Source of the DNA: Nemertoderma westbladi
Lineage: Eukaryota > Xenacoelomorpha > Nemertodermatida > Nemertodermatidae
Length of the DNA stretch: 64,000 nucleotides
Assembly (NCBI GenBank): GCA_032718475.1
Contig: JAUCBJ010007436.1
Span: 1 to 64,000, forward strand
Reading direction: 5' to 3'
The translations under genes and the position numbers were made by a program. Below are positions 55,459 to 64,000 of this stretch, piece after piece. Below the pieces are notes generated by a model. That model worked only from the letters and a program-made list of their open reading frames with translations, was not told the DNA's origin and searched no databases. Numbering within the stretch: position 1 is the first letter of the stretch; every line of letters begins with the position of its first letter.

Positions 55459-58400
55459 TGGTATAATAGTAGCGAGCTACTACTGTATTTACCATAATAG
55501 TAGCGAGCTACTACTGGTATAATAGTTGCGAGCTACTACTGGTATAATAGTAGCGAGCTACTACTGTATATACTACTGGTATAATAGTAGCGAGCTACTA
55601 CTGTATATACTACTGGTATAATAGTAGCGAGCTACTACTGTATTTACCATAATAGTAGCGAGCTACTACTGGTATAATAGTAGCGAGCTACTACTGTATA
55701 TACTACTGGTATAATAGTAGCGAGCTACTACTGGTATAATAGTAGCGAGCTACTAATGTATTTACCATAATAGTAGCGAGCTACTACTGGTATAATAGTA
55801 ACGAGCTACTACTGGTATAATAGTAGCGAGCTACTACTGGTATAATAGTAGCGAGCTACTACTGTATTTACCATAATAGTAGCGAGCTACTACTGGTATA
55901 ATAGTAGCGAGCTACTACTGTATATACTACTGGTATAATAGTAGCGAGCTACTACTGGTATAATAGTAGCGAGCTACTACTGTACTTACCATAATAGTAG
56001 CGAGCTACTACTGGTATAATAGTAGCGAGCTACTACTGGTATAATAGTAGCGAGCTACTACTGGTATAATAGTAGCGACCTACTACTGGTATAATAGTAG
56101 CGAGCTACTACTGTATATACTACTGGTATAATAGTAACGAGCTACTACTGGTATAATAGTAGCGAGCTACTACTGGTATAATAGTAGCGAGCTACTACTG
56201 GTATAATAGTAGCGAGCTACTACTGGTATAATAGTAGCGAGCTACTACTGTATATACTACTGGTATAATAGTAGCGAGCTACTACTGTATATACTACTGG
56301 TATAATAGTAGCGAGCTACTACTGGTATAATAGTAGCGAGCTACTACTGGTATAATAGTAGCGAGCTACTACTGGTATAATAGTAGCGACCTACTACTGG
56401 TATAATAGTAGCGAGCTACTACTGTATATACTACTGGTATAATAGTAGCGAGCTACTACTGGTATAATAGTAGCGAGCTACTACTGGTATAATAGTAGCG
56501 AGCTACTACTGGTATAATAGTAGCGAGCTACTACTGTATATACTACTGGTATAATAGTAGCGAGCTACTACTGTATTTACCATAATAGTAGCGAGCTACT
56601 ACTGGTATAATAGTAGCGAGCTACTACTGGTATAATAGTAGCGAGCTACTACTGTATATACTACTGGTATAATAGTAGCGAGCTACTACTGGTATAATAG
56701 TAGCGAGCTACTACTGTATTTACCATAATAGTAGCGAGCTACTACTGGTATAATAGTAGCGAGCTACTACTGGTATAATAGTAGCGAGCTACTACTGTAT
56801 TTACCATAATAGTAGCGAGCTACTACTGTATATACTACTGGTATAATAGTAGCGAGCTACTACTGGTATAATAGTAGCGAGCTACTACTGGTATAATAGT
56901 AGCGAGCTACTACTGGTATAATAGTAGCGAGCTACTACTGTATTTACCATAATAGTAGCGAGCTACTACTGTATATACTACTGGTATAATAGTAGCGAGC
57001 TACTACTGGTATAATAGTAGCGAGCTACTACTGGTATTATAGTAGCGAGCTACTACTGTATATACTACTGGTATAATAGTAGCGAGCTACTACTGGTATA
57101 ATAGTAGCGAGCTACTACTGGTATAATAGTAGCGAGCTACTACTGTATTTACCATAATAGTAGCGAGCTACTACTGTATATACTACTGGTATAATAGTAG
57201 CGAGCTACTACTGGTATAATAGTAGCGAGCTACTACTGGTATAATAGCGAGCTACTACTGTATATACTACTGGTATAATAGTAGCGAGCTACTACTGTAT
57301 ATACTACTGGTATAATAGTAGCGAGCTACTACTGGTATAATAGTAGCGAGCTACTACTGGTATAATAGTAGCGAGCTACTACTGGTATAATAGTAGCGAG
57401 CTACTACTGGTATAATAGTAGCGAGCTACTACTGGTATAATAGTAGCGAGCTACTACTGTATATACTACTGGTATAATAGTAGCGAGCTACTACTGTATA
57501 TACTACTGGTATAATAGTAGCGAGCTACTACTGTATATACTACTGGTATAATAGTAGCGAGCTACTACTGTATATACTACTGGTATAATAGTAGCGAGCT
57601 ACTACTGTATATACTACTGGTATAATAGTAGCGAGCTACTACTGGTATAATAGTAGCGAGCTACTACTGTATATACTTCTGGTATAATAGTAGCGAGCTA
57701 CTACTGGTATAATAGTAGCGAGCTACTACTGGTATAATAGTAGCGAGCTACTACTGGTATAATAGTAGCGAGCTACTACTGGTATAATAGTAGCGAGCTA
57801 CTACTGTATATACTACTGGTATAATAGTAGCGAGCTACTACTGGTATAATAGTAGCGAGCTACTACTGGTATAATAGTAGCGAGCTACTACTGTATATAC
57901 TACTGGTATAATAGTAGCGAGCTACTACTGGTATAATAGTAGCGAGCTACTACTGGTATAATAGTAGCGAGCTACTACTGGTATAATAGTAGCGAGCTAC
58001 TACTGTATATACTACTGGTATAATAGTAGCGAGCTACTACTGGTATAATAGTAGCGAGCTACTACTGGTATAATAGTAGCGAGCTACTACTGGTATAATA
58101 GTAGCGAGCTACTACTGTATATACTACTGGTATAATAGTAGCGAGCTACTACTGGTATAATAGTAGCGAGCTACTACTGGTATAATAGTAGCGAGCTACT
58201 ACTGTATATACTACTGGTATAATAGTAGCGAGCTACTACTGGTATAATAGTAGCGAGCTACTACTGGTATAATAGTAGCGAGCTACTACTGTATTTACCA
58301 TAATAGTAGCGAGCTACTACTGTATATACTACTGGTATAATAGTAGCGAGCTACTACTGGTATAATAGTAGCGAGCTACTACTTGTATAATAGCGAGCTA

Positions 58401-59765
58401 CTACTGTATATACTACTGGTATAATAGTAGCGAGCTACTACTGTATATACTACTGGTATAATAGTAGCGAGCTACTACTGGTATAATAGTAGCGAGCTAC
58501 TACTGGTATAATAGTAGCGAGCTACTACTGGTATAATAGTAGCGAGCTACTACTGGTATAATAGTAGCGAGCTACTACTGGTATAATAGTAGCGAGCTAC
58601 TACTGTATATACTACTGGTATAATAGTAGCGAGCTACTACTGTATATACTACTGGTATAATAGTAGCGAGCTACTACTGTATATACTACTGGTATAATAG
58701 TAGCGAGCTACTACTGTATATACTACTGGTATAATAGTAGCGAGCTACTACTGTATATACTACTGGTATAATAGTAGCGAGCTACTACTGGTATAATAGT
58801 AGCGAGCTACTACTGTATATACTTCTGGTATAATAGTAGCGAGCTACTACTGGTATAATAGTAGCGAGCTACTACTGGTATAATAGTAGCGAGCTACTAC
58901 TGGTATAATAGTAGCGAGCTACTACTGGTATAATAGTAGCGAACTACTACTGTATATACTACTGGTATAATAGTAGCGAGCTACTACTGGTATAATAGTA
59001 GCGAGCTACTACTGGTATAATAGTAGCGAGCTACTACTGTATATACTACTGGTATAATAGTAGCGAGCTACTACTGGTATAATAGTAGCGAGCTACTACT
59101 GGTATAATAGTAGCGAGCTACTACTGGTATAATAGTGGCGAGCTACTACTGTATATACTACTGGTATAATAGTAGCGAGCTACTACTGGTATAATAGTAG
59201 CGAGCTACTACTGGTATAATAGTAGCGAGCTACTACTGGTATAATAGTAGCGAGCTACTACTGGTATAATAGTAGCGAGCTACTACTGGTATAATAGTAG
59301 CGAGCTACTACTGTATATACTACTGGTATAATAGTAGCGAGCTACTACTGGTATAATAGTAGCGAGCTACTACTGGTATAATAGTAGCGAGCTACTACTG
59401 TATATACTACTGGACTACTGGTATAATAGTAGCGAGCTACTACTGGTATAATAGTAGCGAGCTACTACTGGTATAATAGTAGCGAGCTACTACTGGTATA
59501 ATAGTAGCGAGCTACTACTGTATATACTACTGGTATAATAGTAGCGAGCTACTACTGGTATAATAGTAGCGAGCTACTACTGGTATAATAGTAGCGAGCT
59601 ACTACTGTATATACTACTGGTATAATAGTAGCGAGCTACTACTGGTATAATAGTAGCGAGCTACTACTGGTATAATAGTAGCGAGCTACTACGGTATATA
59701 CTACTGGTATAATAGTAGCGAGCTACTACTGGTATAATAGTAGCGAGCTACTACTGCATTTACCA
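55459..59765. repeat. 25-bp palindromic minisatellite (4.3 kb)
   Basis: Roughly 160-170 copies of GGTATAATAGTAGCGAGCTA plus CTACT. Each contains TAGTAGC-GA-GCTACTA, a perfect inverted repeat with 7-bp arms and two centre bases. Some units carry an extra GTATATACTACT or a TGTATTTACCATAA variant. Landmark variants at 57241 and 57675 recur 1,146 bases later (58387 and 58821), so a block was duplicated. It ends 46 bases before a Rab-like exon. Confidence 0.95.
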
Positions 59766-59810
59766 TAGGAAATAAAATTTGCTACAATTTCACATAAATT
59801 ACTGTTTTAG

Positions 59811-59910
59811 GTACGAAATGCTACCTTAAATTTATTGAGATTCAGTTGATACCGGATGAACCGCCTATTAAAATAAAACTTGAAATATGGGACGCCGTAA
59901 CTCAAGAAAG
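59811..59910 (+). CDS. divergent Rab-like GTPase, internal exon A
   Basis: 100 bases between TGTTTTAG and GTTAGA. It reads KCYLKFIEIQLIPDEPPIKI then KLEIWDAVTQER, corresponding to the beta2-beta3 and switch II region of Rab proteins (consensus KLQIWDTAGQER), with some likeness to Rab39-type (longer insert before IKLQ). The DTAGQ motif is DAVTQ here: the G3 glycine and the threonine are changed. The exon ends with AG, and the Arg codon is completed in the next exon, a boundary often seen in Rab genes. The P-loop exon was not found in the window. Confidence 0.75.
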
Positions 59911-60377
59911 GTTAGAGAATTCATTTAATAAATACCTTGTAGAATTAAAATGGTTAGTCACTAGTGAAAACAACATGAGTTGTTGTAACATCTCAAGGTT
60001 TCCTTGTCCACACAATCGTAATGTTTGTAAGTAAAGTGTAGCTATCTAATGACAGGAGTTGACAGCACTAGCACCCGCTATTGTCATTGCACTTAAAATT
60101 ACAGTCAAATAAGTTATTAAATTATATTTTTTTATTATTATTTTTTATTTATTTAATAAAATTATCTGAAATAATGCTTTCTTAAAATTAATAATCATCA
60201 AATTATATAATATATATGTTATGTATAATAATTATACTGTATGTGTATTTATTATACATTGTATGTCATATATGTATATGTGCTTTTGGCCCAATTGAAG
60301 GTACTGACTAAAAAAGCGTTGTTGCTACACATTAACAGGTTCCTAGCACCACATTGATTGTTATTATACATTTCCAG
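59911..60377 (+). other. intron between Rab-like exons A and B
   Basis: 467 bases, GTTAGA to TTCCAG; very AT-rich in the middle. No other feature. Confidence 0.7.
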
Positions 60378-60577
60378 GTTTCCGCTAATATGTGCTGCTA
60401 ACTCTTCATCCATGGACGGGATCATGCTCGTCTATGACATCACCAACAACGATTCATTCCAGTTTATCTGCGATAACTACTCTTCTCTAGCCAATCACGT
60501 GGGGCCACGTTGTAGGATGACGCTATTGGGTAATAAATGCGAGAAAGAAAACATGCGAGCTGTTTCTAGGCAACGAG
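60378..60577 (+). CDS. divergent Rab-like GTPase, internal exon B
   Basis: 200 bases from TTTCCAG to a GAG before GTCAGA. It encodes FPLICAANSSSMDGIMLVYD then ITNNDSFQFI, LLGNKCEKENMRAVSRQRG. GIMLVYDITN is a strong Rab signature. In the G4 motif NKxD the aspartate that reads guanine is Glu (NKCE). Together with the altered G3 motif, nucleotide binding or hydrolysis is probably changed, or the gene is decaying. The frame is open across both exons. The remaining exons lie to the right, beyond the minisatellite, outside the window. Confidence 0.75.
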
Positions 60578-60698
60578 GTCAGAGAATTTTTTAAATATTT
60601 GTGTGAAGGCACCACAAATAGATTGGTAAAAATAATAATTAAAAATATAAATAAAATGGTAAGTTAAGAAAGCCAATGTGGCAGGTTGTCTTCACCAA

Positions 60699-63600
60699 TG
60701 GTGAGGTGGGTGTATGTAACTATGGTTAGGTGGGTGTATGTAACTATGGTGAGGTGGGTGTATGTAACTATGGTTAGGTGTGTGTATATAGCTATGGTTA
60801 GGTGGGTGTATGTAACTATGGTGAGGTGGATGTATGTAACTATGGTTAGCTGGGTGTATGTAACTATGGTGAGGTGGGTGTATGTAACTATGGTGAGGTG
60901 GATGTATGTAACTATGGTTAGGTGGGTGTATGTAACTATGGTTAGGTGGGTGTATGTAACTATGGTGAGGTGGGTGTATGTAACTATGGTGAGGTGGATG
61001 TATGTAACTATGGTTAGGTGGGTGTATGTAACTATGGTTAGGTGGGTGTATGTAACTATGGTTAGGTGGGTGTATGTAACTATGGTTAGGTGGGTGTATG
61101 TAACTATGGTTTTGTGCGTGTATGTAACTATGGTGAGGTGGGTGTATGTAACTATGGTTAGGTGGGTGTATATAACTATGGTAGGTGGGTGTATGTAACT
61201 ATGGTTATGTGGGTGTATGTAACTATGGTTAGGTGGGTGTATGTAACTATGGTTTTGTGCGTGTATGTAACTATGGTGAGGTGGGTGTATGTAACTATGG
61301 TTAGGTGGGTGTATATAACTATGGTAGGTGGGTGTATGTAACTATGGTTATGTGGGTGTATGTAACTATGGTTAGGTGGGTGTATGTAACTATGGTTTTG
61401 TGCGTGTATGTAACTATGGTGAGGTGGGTGTATGTAACTATGGTTAGGTGGGTGTATATAACTATGGTAGGTGGGTGTATGTAACTATGGTTATGTGGGT
61501 GTATGTAACTATGGTGAGGTGGGTGTATGTAACTATGGTTTTGTGCGTGTATGTAACTATGGTGAGGTGGGTGTATGTAACTATAGTTAGGTGGGTGTAT
61601 ATAACTATGGTAGGTGGGTGTATGTAACTATGGTTAGGTGGGTGTATGTAACTATGGTTAGGTGGGTGTATGTAACTATGGTTTTGTGCGTGTATGTAAC
61701 TATGGTGAGGTGGGTGTATGTAACTATGGTAGGTGGGTGTATGTAACTATGGTTAGGTGGGTGTATGTAACTATGGTGAGGTGGGTGTATGTAACTATGG
61801 TTAGGTGGGTGTATGTAACTATGGTGAGGTGGGTGTATGTAACTATGGTTTTGTGCGTGTATGTAACTATGGTGAGGTGGGTGTATGTAACTATGGTAAG
61901 GTGGGAGTATTTAACTATGGTTAGGTGGGTGTATGTAACTATGGTGAGGTGGGTGTATGTAACTATGGTGAGGTGGGTGTATGTAACTATGGTGAGGTGG
62001 GTGTATGTAACTATGGTGAGGTGGGTGTATGTAACTATGGTTTTGTGCGTGTATGTAACTATGGTGAGGTGGGTGTATGTAACTATGGTAAGGTGGGAGT
62101 ATGTAACTATGGTTAGGTGGGTGTATGTAACTATGGCGTGGTGGGTGTATGTAACTATGGTGAGGTGGGTGTATGTAACTATGGTTTTGTGCGTGTATGT
62201 AACTATGGTGAGGTGGGTGTATGTAACTATGGTTAGGCGGGTGTATGTAACTATGGTGAGGTGGGTGTATGTAACTATAGTGAGGTGGGTGTATGTAACT
62301 ATGGTTAGGTGCGTGTATGTAACTATGGTTAGGTGGGTGTATGTAACTATGGTTTTGTGCGTGTATGTAACTATGGTGAGGTGGGTGTATGTAACTATGG
62401 TGAGGTGGGAGTATGTAACTATGGTTAGGTGGGTCTATGTAACTATGGTTAGGTGGGTGTATGTAACTATGGCGTGGTGGGTGTATGTAACTATGGTGAG
62501 GTGGGTGTATGTAACTATGGTTTTGTGCGTGTATGTAACTATGGTTAGGTGGGTGTATGTAACTATGGTTAGGTGGGTCTATGTAACTATGGTGAGGTGG
62601 GTGTATGTAACTATGGTGATGTGGGTGTATGTAACTATGGTTAGGTGGGTGTATGTAACTATGGTTTTGTGCGTGTATGTAACTATGGTTTTGTGCGTGT
62701 ATGTAACTATGGTGAGGTGGGTGTATGTAACTATGGCGTGGTGGGTGTATGTAACTATGGTTAGGTGGGTGTATGTAACTATGGTGAGGTGGGTGTATGT
62801 AACTATGGTTAGGCGGGTGTATGTAACTATGGTGAGGTGGGTGTATGTAACTATAGTGAGGTGGGTGTATGTAACTATGGTTAGGTGCGTGTATGTAACT
62901 ATGGTTAGGTGGGTCTATGTAACTATGGTGAGGTGGGTGTATGTAACTATGGTTAGGTGGGTGTATGTAACTATGGTTTTGTGCGTGTATGTAAGTATGG
63001 TGAGGTGGGTGTATGTAACTATGGTAGGTGGGTGTATGTAACTATGGTTAGGTGGGTCTATGTAACTATGGTGAGGTGGGTGTATGTAACTATGGTTTTG
63101 TGCGTGTATGTAACTATGGTTAGGTGGGTCTATGTAACTATGGTGAGGTGGGTGTATGTAACTATGGTGAGGTGGGTGTATGTAACTATGGTTAGGTGGG
63201 TGTATGTAACTATGGTTTTGTGCGTGTATGTAACTATGGTTTTGTGCGTGTATGTAACTATGGTGAGGTGGGTGTATGTAACTATGGTGAGGTGGGAGTA
63301 TGTAACTATGGTTAGGTGGGTCTATGTAACTATGGTGAGGTGGGTGTATGTAACTATGGTTTTGTGCGTGTATGTAACTATGGTGAGGTGGGTGTATGTA
63401 ACTATGGCGTGGTGGGTGTATGTAACTATGGTTAGGTGGGTGTATGTAACTATGGTGAGGTGGGTGTATGTAACTATGGTTAGGCGGGTGTATGTAACTA
63501 TGGTGAGGTGGGTGTATGTAACTATAGTGAGGTGGGTGTATGTAACTATGGTTAGGTGCGTGTATGTAACTATGGTTAGGTGGGTCTATGTAACTATGGT

Positions 63601-64000
63601 GAGGTGGGTGTATGTAACTATGGTTAGGTGGGTGTATGTAACTATGGTTTTGTGCGTGTATGTAACTATGGTGAGGTGGGTGTATGTAACTATGGTAGGT
63701 GGGTGTATGTAACTATGGTTAGGTGGGTCTATGTAACTATGGTGAGGTGGGTGTATGTAACTATGGTTTTGTGCGTGTATGTAACTATGGTTAGGTGGGT
63801 CTATGTAACTATGGTGAGGTGGGTGTATGTAACTATGGTTTTGTGCGTGTATGTAACTATGGTGAGGTGGGTGTATGTAACTATGGCGTGGTGGGTGTAT
63901 GTAACTATGGTTAGGTGGGTGTATGTAACTATGGTGCGGTGGGTGTATGTAACTATGGCGTGGTGGGTGTATGTAACTATGGCGTGGTGGGTGTATGTAA
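60699..64000. repeat. 24-bp minisatellite, runs off the window end
   Basis: About 137 units of GGTGAGGTGGGTGTATGTAACTAT with recurring variants (GGTTTTGTGCG, GGCGTGGTGGG, GGTTAGGCGGG). A 143-bp higher-order unit repeats four times (TATAACTATGGTAGG at 61171, 61314, 61457 and 61600). A 671-bp block repeats on the right (GGCGTGG at 62735 and 63406). The long open frames with VYVTMVRW repeats are by-products of a unit length divisible by three. Confidence 0.95.

Noticed and set aside
60000..60040. A second AAGGTTTCCTTG near the Rab-like donor, resembling the start of exon B
   Set aside because: It lacks an acceptor in frame and does not continue the GTPase fold; exon B at 60378 does.
60686..63712. 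ORFs of 170 to 459 codons with VYVTMVRW repeats
   Set aside because: By-products of the 24-bp minisatellite; the repeat has no stop in these frames.

Overview
The window is nuclear DNA of an animal, most likely a marine invertebrate. It has spliced metazoan genes with GT-AG introns, several retrotransposon classes, tRNA-derived SINEs, and very abundant minisatellites (roughly 20 kb of 64 kb). The repeated palindromic words AGGCCTA and ACCGGTA remind me of echinoderm-like genomes, but this is only an impression and the species is not determined.

Layout. 1-5250: AT-rich DNA and a decayed gag-like pseudogene of BEL/Pao type, hit by a SINE. 8347-14026: a gene for a degenerate DEDDh-exonuclease-like domain fused to a HECT ubiquitin-ligase domain. 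It is split by a 3.6 kb non-LTR retrotransposon that left a perfect 25-bp target duplication; the two halves are still in the same open frame. 15241-19662: an intact, very young Ty3/Gypsy element on the minus strand (LTRs differ at one base in 265). 19663-24198: gene-poor DNA with a foldback (MITE-like) hairpin, a SINE, a tRNA-Ser-like pseudogene and a tandem-repeat element.

24199-46760: a complete four-exon acid sphingomyelinase gene (625 codons plus stop). Its third intron is 19.2 kb and holds (a) a 15 kb unit bounded by 28-bp terminal inverted repeats and a 6-bp target duplication (GTGAAT), filled with a 30/31-bp minisatellite and a nested CR1/L2-like LINE; (b) a small intronless antisense gene for a secreted or membrane-anchored cysteine-rich protein; (c) a 292-bp dimeric satellite.

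46761-64000: two short minisatellites, one orphan exon, a restriction-like-endonuclease (R2/NeSL/Hero-type) LINE with an unusual Pro/Gln/Ser repeat region, a 4.3 kb array of a 25-bp palindromic unit, two exons of a divergent Rab-like GTPase lacking key G3 and G4 residues, and a 24-bp minisatellite that runs off the end of the window.

The host genes visible are therefore the broken exonuclease-like/HECT gene, the acid sphingomyelinase, the nested cysteine-rich gene and the Rab-like gene. They show no sign of acting in one pathway. The dominant theme is mobile elements and tandem arrays, several with higher-order duplications, built around and inside ordinary genes.
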